NCBI RefSeq assembly: GCF_003171655.1
Contig: NZ_QFZL01000005.1
Coordinates: 174,153-238,152, forward strand
Origin: Stakelama portus
Lineage (GTDB): Bacteria > Pseudomonadota > Alphaproteobacteria > Sphingomonadales > Sphingomonadaceae
DNA: 64,000 nucleotides
Reading direction: 5' to 3'
Part shown: positions 15,660-24,341 of the stretch, one piece after another
How positions within the stretch are numbered: the first letter of the stretch is position 1
How the letters are laid out: every line of letters begins with the position of its first letter
The notes under the pieces: model-generated
What the model was told of the DNA's origin: nothing
Databases searched by the model: none
What the model saw: the letters and a program-made list of their open reading frames with translations, nothing else
Made by a program: the position numbers and the translations under genes

Positions 15660-16511
15660 ATGAACGATCAAGCTTCCAAGACCTTCCTCATCACCGGCGT
15701 CAGTTCAGGGCTTGGTCGGGCCTTTGCCGAAGGGGCGCTGGACGCGGGGCATCGCGTCATCGGAACCGTGCGGCGCGCGGAAGATGCTGAGGCCTTTCGG
15801 GCGCTGGCACCGGAGCGCGCGCACCCGCTGCTGCTCGACGTGACCGACTATGCGGATATCCCCGGCGCCGTGGCCGGGGCCGAGAAACAGGCCGGGGTGA
15901 TCGACGTGCTGGTCAATAATGCAGGCTATGGCCACGAAGGCGTGCTGGAGGAATCGTCGATGGACGATCTCCAGCGCCAGTTCGCTGCCAACGTCTTCGG
16001 ACCCGTTGCGATGATTCAGGCGGTTCTGCCCGGCATGCGGGCGCGGCGGCGCGGCCATATCGTCAACGTCACGTCGATGGGCGGCTTCATTACCATGCCG
16101 GGGATCACTTTCTATTGCGGCAGCAAGTTCGCGCTCGAGGGCATATCGGAAGCGCTCGGCAAGGAGGTGGCCAGCTTCGGTATTCATGTCACCGCGCTGG
16201 CGCCGGGGCAGTTCCGAACCGATTGGGCCGGTCGCTCGATGGATCGCACACCGCGCAGCATTGCCGACTATGATGAGGTGATGGATCCGATCCGCGCGGC
16301 GCGGCAGGCCAAAAGCGGCAACCAGCCTGGTGACCCGGCCAAGGCGGCACAGGCACTCCTAAGCCTGGTGGCAGCGGAAAATCCACCGTCGCGGCTATTC
16401 CTCGGTGAAGACGCTCTGGGCTTGGTCGACCAAAAACTCGATTCCGTGAAAAAGGAGCGCGAGCAGTGGGATGCGCTTTCTCGCTCCACCAGCTTCAACG
16501 ACTGCGCATAG
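15660..16511 (+). CDS. SDR-family oxidoreductase
   Basis: A protein of 283 residues from this ATG. The Rossmann motif TGVSSGLG (about 12-19), NNAGYG (about 85) and the catalytic YCGSK (about 155-159, preceded by VNVTSMGG) define a classical short-chain dehydrogenase/reductase. It has the longer C-terminus seen in the retinol-dehydrogenase-like branch. An ATG five codons upstream (15645) is possible; neither start has a strong ribosome site. It is the target gene of the divergent TetR regulator. The substrate is unknown. It may handle an alcohol, ketone or quinone that is toxic or used as a signal. Confidence 0.85.
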   Translation: MNDQASKTFLITGVSSGLGRAFAEGALDAGHRVIGTVRRAEDAEAFRALAPERAHPLLLDVTDYADIPGAVAGAEKQAGVIDVLVNNAGYGHEGVLEESSMDDLQRQFAANVFGPVAMIQAVLPGMRARRRGHIVNVTSMGGFITMPGITFYCGSKFALEGISEALGKEVASFGIHVTALAPGQFRTDWAGRSMDRTPRSIADYDEVMDPIRAARQAKSGNQPGDPAKAAQALLSLVAAENPPSRLFLGEDALGLVDQKLDSVKKEREQWDALSRSTSFNDCA

Positions 16512-16789
16512 CGACGCTCGATCCAACTTTCCGCTGTAGCCAGCGCAATTTCGAGTGTCGGGTCAGTCTGTCTGGCTCGCACAGATCAGCCACCGAAGTG
16601 CCATTTCCAAATTTTTTGCCCTGCCCGGGCCGTTCCCTGTGACTCACCCGCCGTTCCTACCGAATACCCCATCAGACGGCAGCAGATCACCAGATCATCC
16701 GCCAGCTTAGATGCAGCCTCTACGGTCGTCCTGCGACGGTTGGGCCAGGCGAATTCGCCCGCTGCAGATCGTTTCACAGGAGAAACCAC
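16512..16789. other. Intergenic stretch before the DUF308 gene
   Basis: 278 bases with no supported gene. The right end holds the AGGAG ribosome site of the DUF308 gene. No clear promoter motif was recognised. Confidence 0.4.
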
Positions 16790-17380
16790 ATGAACCTCGC
16801 CGCCACGGATCCGAAATTGTCTCAAGACCCCTCGAAGTGGCTCAAAAACTACTATTTCACACGCTTCGCTTTTTCGGCGGTTTGGGTAGCAGCGGCATTT
16901 ACCGTGGCAAAAACAAACCCGCCGCTCGCCGCCATTCTGCTCATTGTCTATCCGGCATGGGACGCTGCGGCCAACTTCGTCGACGCGCGTCGCAGCGGCG
17001 GTCTTTCGAACAATAAGAGCCAATTGCTCAACTTCGTCTTCAGCGTTTTGACAGCAGTGGCGGTCGCGATAGCGCTTGGCCACAGCCTGTTTGCGGTCAT
17101 TGGCGTGTTTGGCGTCTGGGCATTCTTCGCCGGCCTGTTCCAGCTGGTTACCGCTGTGCGCCGCTGGAAATCGGTTGGTGCGCAATGGGCCATGATCCTC
17201 AGTGGGGCCCAGTCGATGCTTGCCGGTGGCTTTATGCTGACGGTCGCCAACGGAACGAAGCCCGTGAGCATTGCCGATATCGCTCCCTATGCGGCATTCG
17301 GCGCCTTCTACTTCCTCGTTTCCAGTCTTTGGCTGCTGGTCGGCGACGCTCGTCGCCGGGCTGCCGCCACGGCTGCCTGA
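16790..17380 (+). CDS. DUF308-type inner-membrane protein
   Basis: A protein of 196 residues with about six hydrophobic segments from residue 28 onward, a positively charged GDARRR end and the DUF308/HdeD-like arrangement. HdeD is linked to acid resistance in enterics; the function of this branch is unknown. AGGAG lies 8 bases before the ATG. It stands alone, followed by a LysR remnant. A fragment of a related gene remains at 13259-13387. Confidence 0.8.
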   Translation: MNLAATDPKLSQDPSKWLKNYYFTRFAFSAVWVAAAFTVAKTNPPLAAILLIVYPAWDAAANFVDARRSGGLSNNKSQLLNFVFSVLTAVAVAIALGHSLFAVIGVFGVWAFFAGLFQLVTAVRRWKSVGAQWAMILSGAQSMLAGGFMLTVANGTKPVSIADIAPYAAFGAFYFLVSSLWLLVGDARRRAAATAA

Positions 17381-17450
17381 TCCGGACTCCACCCGCGACA
17401 AACCTGAACGAAATTTACCGCGTGCGGGCCATCCGACCTGCACGATCACC

Positions 17451-17612
17451 AGGAAAGGACTTGCGGCCAATGGCGTGCGTATCACGCGGGTTGGTGCGTT
17501 TGGCGTGAGCCAGAGAACTGGAGAGCGGCGCGCTGGTCCCGCTGCTCAACGCATTCAATCCTTGCGATGTCGCGCAGATCCATGCCGTTTTAGGTCGCAA
17601 GGCGGCAATGCT
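17451..17612 (+). pseudogene. LysR regulator C-terminal remnant, frameshifted
   Basis: From 17451 one frame reads GLAANGVRITRVGAFGVS. The next part in a shifted frame reads ELESGALVPLLNAFNPCD and continues as VAQIHAVL. Together these match the end of the LysR effector domain, where homologues have a glycine/leucine-rich strand followed by LxSGxLVPLLxxFNPGD. A frameshift separates the pieces near 17515, and the DNA-binding and central parts are gone. It is a dead remnant between two convergent genes. Confidence 0.6.
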
Positions 17613-17614
17613 CC

Positions 17615-18406
17615 CTACAAGCTGTCGATCGTTCCGCCATCGACACGCATCGCGGCGCCGGTGGTCGCCGAGGACAGCGGCGATGCCAGATAGGTGACCA
17701 GGTTCGCGACTTCCTCGACAGAGGCGGCGCGCTGGAGGATGTTGCTCGGGCGCTGCCGGCGCACGAACTCGGCGGCGGCTTGTTCGAGCGACTGGCCGGT
17801 TGCCGCCTGCGCGTCCTTCAGCATCTGCGCGACACCTTCCGACAGGGTCGGCCCCGGCAGCACCGAATTCACCGTGACGCCGGTCCCCGCCATCCGCTTT
17901 GCCAGGCCGCGGGCCACCGCGACGTCTGCGGTCTTGCTGACACCATAGTGGATCATGTCGGCGGGAATGTTGAACGCCGATTCCGAACCCAGGAAAATCA
18001 CCCGCCCCCAGTCGCGCCGCTCCATTCCCGGCAGATAGGCGCGCGCAAGGCGGACTGCGGACATCACATTGACCTGCCAATGCCGGTCCCAGACATCGTC
18101 TGTCGCCTCGAAGAAATCGACCGGCTCGAAAATGCCGGCATTGTTTATCAGCACATCGCAATCGGGAACCGCGGCGACCAGTGTGGCGCAACCCTCGGTC
18201 GTCGACACATCGGCAGCGACGTCGCGAACCTGTCCATTGGGTACGCCCTCCCGGATGCGGGCCGCGGCGGCAGCGGTCTTCGCCTCGTTGCGGCCATTCA
18301 CGACCACCGTTGCGCCCGCCACGGCGAGCTGCCTGGCGATCGCGAACCCGATGCCTTCGGTCGATCCGGTCACGATCGCGGTCTTTCCGGACAAGTCTAT
18401 TTTCAT
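17615..18406 (-). CDS. SDR-family oxidoreductase (FabG-like)
   Basis: A protein of 263 residues from the ATG at 18406, which has GAGGA 7 bases upstream; an ATG nine codons earlier lacks a ribosome site. Motifs are TGSTEGIGFAIA (about 13-24), NNAGIF (about 86), the catalytic serine segment FLGSESAF with YGVSK (about 154) and the C-terminal VDGGTIDSL. The DGG ending and NADP-type GRNEAK are typical of classical SDRs that reduce ketones or dehydrogenate alcohols. It is followed upstream by VOC and isochorismatase-like genes in the same direction, forming a likely three-gene operon. Confidence 0.87.
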   Translation of the reverse strand: MKIDLSGKTAIVTGSTEGIGFAIARQLAVAGATVVVNGRNEAKTAAAAARIREGVPNGQVRDVAADVSTTEGCATLVAAVPDCDVLINNAGIFEPVDFFEATDDVWDRHWQVNVMSAVRLARAYLPGMERRDWGRVIFLGSESAFNIPADMIHYGVSKTADVAVARGLAKRMAGTGVTVNSVLPGPTLSEGVAQMLKDAQAATGQSLEQAAAEFVRRQRPSNILQRAASVEEVANLVTYLASPLSSATTGAAMRVDGGTIDSL

Positions 18407-18451
18407 GCCAAATTCCTCAAATTTCGGATTCACGGGAAATGTATCTGTGCG

Positions 18452-18943
18452 CTAGCCGTGCTGCAGGACGTGGACGAGATTGCCTTCGGGATCACGGACC
18501 ATCGTCGAATGGAGGCCGCGGGCGAGTTGCATCTGGTCCCACAATATCTCGGTGGCGGAGTGCGCCAGCATCTTCGAAAAGGCGTCAAGATCGTCTGTCT
18601 GCAACACGAGCGCCTTCCAGCCGAGATGCTCGAGATGATGCGGCGGCGGCGTACGGTCTGCCGCGATCGGAAAGTCGCTTGGTCGGCAGATAAGTTCGAT
18701 GGTGCAGCCGCCACCGGAAAGCAGCACATAGTCCGCTGCCACCGGCTCGAAACGGCCGCGCGCCTGGCAATTCAAGCCCAGAACCGTCTCATACCAGCGA
18801 GTCATCGCGGCGAGGTCCCACACCGCCAGAGCGACGCAGCTGAAGCGAAGCGAGATGTTCGCCACCAGCAGTTCCCGCATCGGGCCTGGCAGGCTGCGAT
18901 CGGTGGGGCCGCAACCTTCCGCCTGCTCGCTCCAGCTGCGCAT
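18452..18943 (-). CDS. VOC (glyoxalase/dioxygenase-fold) protein
   Basis: A protein of 163 residues. One vicinal-oxygen-chelate module is seen in FSCVALAVWDLAAMTRWYE, IELICRPSDFP and the terminal MVRDPEGNLVHVLQHG, which contributes the glutamate of the metal site. One module of this size usually works as a dimer. An inner ATG at 18880 is equally plausible because homology begins near there; the chosen start lies 14 bases after the stop of the upstream gene. The reaction is not assignable: a glyoxalase, isomerase, antibiotic-binding or dioxygenase role is possible. Confidence 0.75.
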   Translation of the reverse strand: MRSWSEQAEGCGPTDRSLPGPMRELLVANISLRFSCVALAVWDLAAMTRWYETVLGLNCQARGRFEPVAADYVLLSGGGCTIELICRPSDFPIAADRTPPPHHLEHLGWKALVLQTDDLDAFSKMLAHSATEILWDQMQLARGLHSTMVRDPEGNLVHVLQHG

Positions 18944-18957
18944 GCGCGTCGCCCCGC

Positions 18958-19617
18958 TCAGCCGTGCGCTTCGGAGCCGCCGAACATCGCCGTCGCATAG
19001 GCGATGCCGATACCATAGGCCCCACCATGCACCGCCGCGATTCCGGTCGTCGTCGCATAGGTATCGGTCCGCGCCCAATCGCGCTGGAGCTCGAGCAGAT
19101 ACTGGAGCGCGGTCATCGGATGCGCGCCGGCCTGCACCATGCGGGTGACGGCGCGCTCATGCGCTTCTTCGGACGTGTCGCCGCACGCATCGGTGATGAC
19201 ATAGACTTCAAAGCCCTGATCGAGCGCGGAGAGCACCGGCCCGACGATACAGACCGAGGTCCACAGCCCGGCGATCACCAGCCGGTCCTTTCCGATCGCA
19301 TTCACCCGGGCGATCACGGCCGCGTCTTCCCAGCTGTTCATCGAAGTGCGATCGCTGATTTCGACATCGGGAAGCGCGTCGGTCAGTTCCGAAAAGATCG
19401 GACCCGAGAAGGATTTCGCCGCGACCGTGGTAAGGATGGTGGGGGTGGCAAAGCCCCGCGCCGCCTGGGCGACCAGTGCGACATTGGTGCGCAGCAACGT
19501 GATGTCGATCGACTTGGTGGCGAACGCCATCTGCGACTGATGGTCGATCATCAGCAGCGCGTGATCGCCGGGCGACAGCAGCAGCGGACCGGGCGTAGCA
19601 GTTGCGGTTTTGGTCAT
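18958..19617 (-). CDS. Isochorismatase-family hydrolase (YcaC-like)
   Basis: A protein of 219 residues from the ATG at 19617, which has AAAGGA about 9 bases upstream. Features are the catalytic aspartate in LLMIDHQSQ (D25), the nucleophilic cysteine in AGLWTSVCIVG (C123) and the family block SDRTSMNSWED. The lysine of the triad is less obvious, with K68 a candidate. The long C-terminus with ELQRDWAR and GGAYGIG is that of the YcaC group. Members hydrolyse C-N bonds such as amides. It is the first gene of the minus-strand trio with the VOC and SDR genes. Confidence 0.83.
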   Translation of the reverse strand: MTKTATATPGPLLLSPGDHALLMIDHQSQMAFATKSIDITLLRTNVALVAQAARGFATPTILTTVAAKSFSGPIFSELTDALPDVEISDRTSMNSWEDAAVIARVNAIGKDRLVIAGLWTSVCIVGPVLSALDQGFEVYVITDACGDTSEEAHERAVTRMVQAGAHPMTALQYLLELQRDWARTDTYATTTGIAAVHGGAYGIGIAYATAMFGGSEAHG

Positions 19618-20035
19618 GGGTCTTGATCCTTTGGTTGCCTCGTCCGATTGCCCGGGCCGCGTCCTGCCGGCTTGAAGAATGCTGGGCGGGTTGGATGATC
19701 GTCCTCTCAAATGGCGGGCCGCCGGAGACGCCGTTGGGGGGGCAGGGTCGATGCCTCGGCGGCCCGCTTGCCCGGCAGCTGGCTATAGCGGTCGGACAGT
19801 GCCGGCGCGTTCGGGGCGGAGTGGAGCAGAACGACGCGACCGGCCCTGCAACCATAGCCGCGCGCGCCGCAGCGGCTTGTTCGTCACGGTGCTTTTTGGT
19901 GATTCCTGCTCTCGCGTCGCAGACCAGCCCGATTCCTCGACGTCGGAGCGAGTTGCAGACAATCGCCGCACGCGCGTTCAAGGCCTGCGCTACGCCCTGC
20001 GGCATTCAGGACATGCACCAATCAAGGAGGTTTGC
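19618..20035. other. Divergent intergenic region, 418 bases
   Basis: No coding frame I can support. It separates the minus-strand isochorismatase operon from the plus-strand reductase gene and must hold promoters for both. No operator palindrome was noticed. It ends with the strong AAGGAGG ribosome site at about 20025-20031. Confidence 0.45.
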
Positions 20036-20632
20036 ATGTCTGACGCCAAGATCGCCATCGTCTATCATTCCGGATACGGCCACACCGCATCGCAGGCGCG
20101 CGCGGTAGCGCGCGGCGCGGCGATCCCCGGGGTAGAAACGGTGCTTGTGCCGGTTGAAGGGGCCGATGCGCCGTGGGAAGCGCTTGCCGAATGCGACGCG
20201 CTCATCTTCGGGTGCCCGACCTATATGGGCGGCCAATCCGCGCAGTTCAAAGCGTTTCAGGACGCCACTTCGAGCACGGTGTTCGCGGCGGGATCGCTCT
20301 GGCGCGACAAGATCGCGGCGGGCTTTACCAACTCCGCCTCGCGATCGGGCGACAAGCTTGCCACGTTGCAGCAACTCGCCATCTTCGCCGCGCAGCACGG
20401 CATGCACTGGGTCGGGCTCGGCCTGCCTCCGGGCAATAATTCGTCGAGCGGATCGGAAGAGGATCTCAACCGGCTCGGCTTCTTTCTGGGCGCCGCCGCC
20501 CAGTCGAACGCCGACGAGCCCGCCGACACAGCACCGCCCGCCGCCGACCTGCGCACGGCCGAGCATCTCGGCCGCCGCGTCGCCGAAGTGACGCTTCAGT
20601 TCGTGCGCGGACGCGAACCGGCCTTCGCCTGA
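20036..20632 (+). CDS. Flavodoxin-fold NAD(P)H quinone reductase (WrbA-like)
   Basis: A protein of 198 residues. The FMN phosphate loop is seen in IVYHSGYGHT (8-17), followed by FGCPTYMGGQS (about 58-68) and the second flavin loop TNSASRSGDK (about 98-107). WLGLGLPPGNN-like and C-terminal LGRRVAEVT are typical of the NADPH-dependent FMN reductase / WrbA group, which reduces quinones by two electrons and prevents redox cycling. The start is fixed by AAGGAGG 5 bases upstream. It heads a plus-strand run with the exported hydrolase and cupin. The pathway role is likely quinone protection during aromatic catabolism. Confidence 0.85.
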   Translation: MSDAKIAIVYHSGYGHTASQARAVARGAAIPGVETVLVPVEGADAPWEALAECDALIFGCPTYMGGQSAQFKAFQDATSSTVFAAGSLWRDKIAAGFTNSASRSGDKLATLQQLAIFAAQHGMHWVGLGLPPGNNSSSGSEEDLNRLGFFLGAAAQSNADEPADTAPPAADLRTAEHLGRRVAEVTLQFVRGREPAFA

Positions 20633-20706
20633 CCCGCAAGCCGACCGGGCAAGCACCACTAGCCGCGTCCGGTCCCGATACGCCTTCGTCACAGAAAGGA
20701 CTTCGC

Positions 20707-21624
20707 ATGAATCCGTTTTCCACGGCAGTCGCGGTTGCGCTGTTCGCAGCAACCCCTGCGGCAGCGCAGGTCATCCCTTTCCCCGCCAGCTTTCATACCC
20801 AGGAAGTGGCGGCGAACGGCACCATTCTTCATGTTCGGGTCGGCGGAACCGGCCCCGCGGTGCTGGTGATCCACGGCTATGGCGAAAGCGGGGACATGTG
20901 GTCGCCGCTCGCCGCCGACCTCGCCCGCGATCACATGGTGATCGTCCCCGATCTGCGCGGCATGGGGCTGTCGGCCCGCGCGAGCGATGGCTTTACCAAG
21001 CAGAATCAGGCGGCAGACATGGCCGGCCTGCTCGACCGTCTGGGTATCGAAAAGGTCGATATCGTCGCGCACGATATCGGCAACATGGTCGCCTATGCCT
21101 TTGCGATGCTCCACCCCGACCGGGTGCGCAAGCTGGTGGTGATCGACGCGCCGGTTCCGGGCATCGGGCCGTGGGACGAGATCCTGAAGAACCCGCTGCT
21201 GTGGCATTTCCGCTTCGGCGGGCCGGACATGGAGCGGCTCGTCGCCGGGCGGGAGCGTATCTATCTCGATCGCTTCTGGAACGACTTCTCCGCCGATCCC
21301 AGCCGTTTCAACGAAGGCGCGCGGCGCCATTATGCAATGCTCTATGCCCGCCCCGGCGCGATGCATGCCGGATTTTCGCAATTCGCCGCATTCGATCAGG
21401 ATGCGATCGACAATCGCGCGCTGCTCGCCGAACGCGGCAAGCTTCACATGCCGGTGCTGGCGCTGGGCGGCGAGAAATCCTTCGGGCCGATGATGGCGAC
21501 GGCGATGCGCGCAACTGCGGACAATGTCGAAGAGGGGGTGATTCCCGACAGCGGCCACTGGATCATGGAGGAAAATCCGGCTGCCACGACACAGATGATC
21601 CGCAGCTTTCTGGTGCGGAAGTGA
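20707..21624 (+). CDS. Exported alpha/beta hydrolase, aspartate nucleophile
   Basis: A protein of 305 residues with a signal peptide (VAVALFAATPAAAQ, cut near residue 21). It has the oxyanion HGYGESGDMW (56-65) and the nucleophile elbow AHDIGNMVAY with D123 in place of the common serine. The catalytic histidine is in PDSGHWIMEE. An Asp nucleophile with this elbow is the mark of epoxide hydrolases and haloacid/haloalkane dehalogenases, which go through an ester intermediate. It is unusual for this group to be exported. The stop overlaps the GTG start of the cupin gene (GTGA), so the two are co-translated. Confidence 0.87.
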   Translation: MNPFSTAVAVALFAATPAAAQVIPFPASFHTQEVAANGTILHVRVGGTGPAVLVIHGYGESGDMWSPLAADLARDHMVIVPDLRGMGLSARASDGFTKQNQAADMAGLLDRLGIEKVDIVAHDIGNMVAYAFAMLHPDRVRKLVVIDAPVPGIGPWDEILKNPLLWHFRFGGPDMERLVAGRERIYLDRFWNDFSADPSRFNEGARRHYAMLYARPGAMHAGFSQFAAFDQDAIDNRALLAERGKLHMPVLALGGEKSFGPMMATAMRATADNVEEGVIPDSGHWIMEENPAATTQMIRSFLVRK

Positions 21625-22091
21625 CGCGCCGCCGCATCCTTGTCGGCGCCGGCGGGCTTGCCCTGCTGTGCGCCGCGACCGCTGTCGCACAGATCGCCGC
21701 CGGCCCGGAGCTGCGGCTTACACCCGAAGAGATCGCGCAAATGCCGGCGGTCCAGCCCAGTGCCGGTACCTCGGGCATCGCCGCGATCCGGATGGTGGTG
21801 CTGTACGGCGATCCGGAGCGCGCCGGCCCCTATACGATCGCGCTGGAAGTGCCGCCGAACACGCGCATCAAAGCGCATACGCACCGGGACGAACGGACCG
21901 CAGTGGTCGTGCGCGGCACCTGGTATTTCGGGTACGGGGCGCACGCCGATGATGCTGCGTTCAAGGCGCTCGGCCCCGGCAGCTTCTACACCGAGCCGGC
22001 CGGAGCGGCGCACTTTGCAAGGACCGGGGCCGATGGGGCCACGGTTTACATCAGCGGGATGGGGCCGAGCGACACCCACTATCTGGAGTGA
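21621..22091 (+). CDS. Exported cupin-domain protein
   Basis: A protein of 156 residues starting with GTG inside the stop of the hydrolase gene. The N-terminus is a signal peptide (RRRILVGAGGLALLC then TAVAQ). The cupin motif is seen in IKAHTHRDERTAVVVRG (the two histidines and glutamate of motif 1) and GPGSFYTEPAGAAHF (motif 2). It would bind a metal in the periplasm, possibly as a dioxygenase, isomerase or binding protein. No exact family was recognised. A convergent receptor gene ends 3 bases away. Confidence 0.8.
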   Translation: MTRRRILVGAGGLALLCAATAVAQIAAGPELRLTPEEIAQMPAVQPSAGTSGIAAIRMVVLYGDPERAGPYTIALEVPPNTRIKAHTHRDERTAVVVRGTWYFGYGAHADDAAFKALGPGSFYTEPAGAAHFARTGADGATVYISGMGPSDTHYLE

Positions 22092-22094
22092 GTG

Positions 22095-24341
22095 TCAGAA
22101 GTCCTTGCCGATCCTCACGCCCAATGTGCGCGGGCGGGCGCTGGTGTTCAGTGTCCTGCCCGCGCTGACGCCGTTCGCGGTTGACGCAGTGATCGCCACT
22201 TCGTCGAACAGGTTCGCCGCGAACAGACCGACCGACCACCCCTGTTTCAGATCGACATCGGCGGTCAGGTTGACGAGCGTATAGGCGGGAAGCCGGCGGT
22301 AGAAGACATTGTCCGGCCGGAATTCCGAGGCGGAAGCGCCGACATGCGTGACGTCGAGCCGCAGATGCGCCTGCACATCCGGAGCGGCCTGCCAGGAATA
22401 GGACGCTGAACCGCCGGCGGCGAAGCGCGGCACATAGGGAATGCGATCCCCGCGCCGCCCGGTCGCGATGATGTTCGCGTTGCGCTGATCCTCGGAAAGC
22501 TTCGCATCGGTGTAGCTGCCGGCGGCACTCAGTTCGAGGCCGCGCGCCGGGCGAAGCGTCGCTTCGACTTCGACCCCGGTGATGCGGGCGGCACCCGCAT
22601 TCGAGATGATCTGGAACGGACCCGCCGGGGTGGAGCCACCCACCTGCATGTCGTGCCAGTCGGTCCGATAGAGCGCGATGTTGAGCGTCGCCATATGGTC
22701 GAGCCAGCTGGATTTCACGCCCAGTTCGTAGGTCCACAAACTGTCCGACCGATAGGGACCCAGTTCAGCGGGAAGCCCAATCACCTGATTGACGCCGCCG
22801 GGCCGAAACCCCTGTTCCGCCTGCGCATAGAACATCAGGTCGGCGGTCGGCCGGACGGCAATATTGCCCTTGAACACCCAGCCGGAATCGTTCGAGGACA
22901 CCATCGTATATGCTGATGCGCGCGCGTTGATCAGATCCAGCGGGACGACCGTGTTGCCGCCGACTTTCCGGCGATAGTCGAAATAGCGCAGCCCCACCGT
23001 TGCGGTCATCCAGCCGACCGGCGTCGCCGACAGCTCGCCATAGCCGGCATATTGCGTCAGCCAGTCGTCGATGACGCGCTCGGTCTGACGGATCAGGGGC
23101 TGCAGAACCTCTCCGGTCACCGGATCGGCCTTGAACTGGTTGTTGTCGTCGAACGCATGGCGGTCGCTGACGAACCCGCCCGCCGTCCATTGCAGCCAGC
23201 CGGCGCCGGTCGAGGCGAAGCGAAGCTCGCCGGTGTGGGTGGTGGAACGTTGCAGGCCGGTAAGCAGGCCGTGGACATAGTCCTGGACATAGTCATTGAA
23301 CGCGGACTGCATCGCCGGCGTGCAGGGATTGCCGCCCCCGCGCAGCCGCGCGCAGGTCGCGGGGTTGTTCTGCTGCGACTGGAAGAAGTAGCTCGGGTCG
23401 GAAATCGCCACTTCGTAACGGCGGTGCGCGATCGATCCCGTCGCCGTGCCGGTGAAGCCGGGGCCATCCCAGCGCGCGGTTAGGCTGTAGATCGTCAGTT
23501 CGTCGAGCGAAGGCAGCCGGACCTGATTGACTGCCTGATACGGCCCCTGTTCGCCATACCAGATCGGGCGATCGCCGGTGCCATGCTGATATTGCACCGC
23601 CGCGTCGAGCGTCAGATCTGGGGTCGGCGTCAACCGGGCGAGCAATCGCCCGCCATAGCTGTGATCGCTGTTGAAGTTGGTCAGGCCAAGGACCGGATTG
23701 TCGATATAGCCCGCATGATAATCGTCATAACCCACCGCGCGCACCGCGAAGATGCCGCTGGCGACGGGAATATTGACCATCGCGTTGATGCCATGATTGA
23801 AGCCGCCGCCTTCGGTCCAGCTCGCCTCGCCCTCCACGCGCGCGGCCCAGCTATCGTCGGGCTTGCGGAACAGCACGCGCACGGTGCCGCCCATCGATCC
23901 CGAGCCGAACAAGGTGCCCTGCGGCCCGCGCAACACCTCGACACGCTCGACGTCGAACAGCTTGAGGCGCGGTGCGTTGCCGCCCGCATCATTGGCGGGT
24001 CCGACGACACCGCTGACCGGCACTTCGTCGTAATACAGCCCTACGGTCGGCTCTCCGACGGTCTGGATGCCGCGAACGATCAGCCGTGTATTGGAAGGGC
24101 CGCTGTCGACGAAGCCAAGCCCTGGCACCAGCGGTATGCCCGTAAGCTCGCGTATGCCTGCTGCGCTCAGCGCACGCCCGCTGACGACCGTGACCGCAAG
24201 CGGCGTGTCCTGCAAGCGCGTCTCGCGCCTAAGCGCCGTGACGACGATTTCCGGATCCTGCTGCGCCGGTGCGACTTGCGCCCAGGCAGCGCCGGGTATG
24301 GCGAGTGCGACGCCGCACCAAAGGGGAGTCAGGGGACGCAT
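22095..24341 (-). CDS. TonB-dependent outer-membrane receptor
   Basis: A protein of 748 residues. The signal peptide is PLWCGVALAIPGAAWAQ and a TonB-box-like EIVVTALRRE lies at about 33. Plug motifs include LIVRGIQTVGEPTVGLYYDE and VEVLRGPQGTLFGSGSMGGT. The barrel ends in LGVRIGKDF. The LRGPQGTLFG pattern is that of the large sphingomonad receptor group tied to catabolic genes. Its ATG overlaps the stop of the MFS gene by one base (TGATG), so uptake across both membranes is co-translated. The substrate is probably the compound handled by the adjacent exported hydrolase and cupin. Confidence 0.92.
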   Translation of the reverse strand: MRPLTPLWCGVALAIPGAAWAQVAPAQQDPEIVVTALRRETRLQDTPLAVTVVSGRALSAAGIRELTGIPLVPGLGFVDSGPSNTRLIVRGIQTVGEPTVGLYYDEVPVSGVVGPANDAGGNAPRLKLFDVERVEVLRGPQGTLFGSGSMGGTVRVLFRKPDDSWAARVEGEASWTEGGGFNHGINAMVNIPVASGIFAVRAVGYDDYHAGYIDNPVLGLTNFNSDHSYGGRLLARLTPTPDLTLDAAVQYQHGTGDRPIWYGEQGPYQAVNQVRLPSLDELTIYSLTARWDGPGFTGTATGSIAHRRYEVAISDPSYFFQSQQNNPATCARLRGGGNPCTPAMQSAFNDYVQDYVHGLLTGLQRSTTHTGELRFASTGAGWLQWTAGGFVSDRHAFDDNNQFKADPVTGEVLQPLIRQTERVIDDWLTQYAGYGELSATPVGWMTATVGLRYFDYRRKVGGNTVVPLDLINARASAYTMVSSNDSGWVFKGNIAVRPTADLMFYAQAEQGFRPGGVNQVIGLPAELGPYRSDSLWTYELGVKSSWLDHMATLNIALYRTDWHDMQVGGSTPAGPFQIISNAGAARITGVEVEATLRPARGLELSAAGSYTDAKLSEDQRNANIIATGRRGDRIPYVPRFAAGGSASYSWQAAPDVQAHLRLDVTHVGASASEFRPDNVFYRRLPAYTLVNLTADVDLKQGWSVGLFAANLFDEVAITASTANGVSAGRTLNTSARPRTLGVRIGKDF

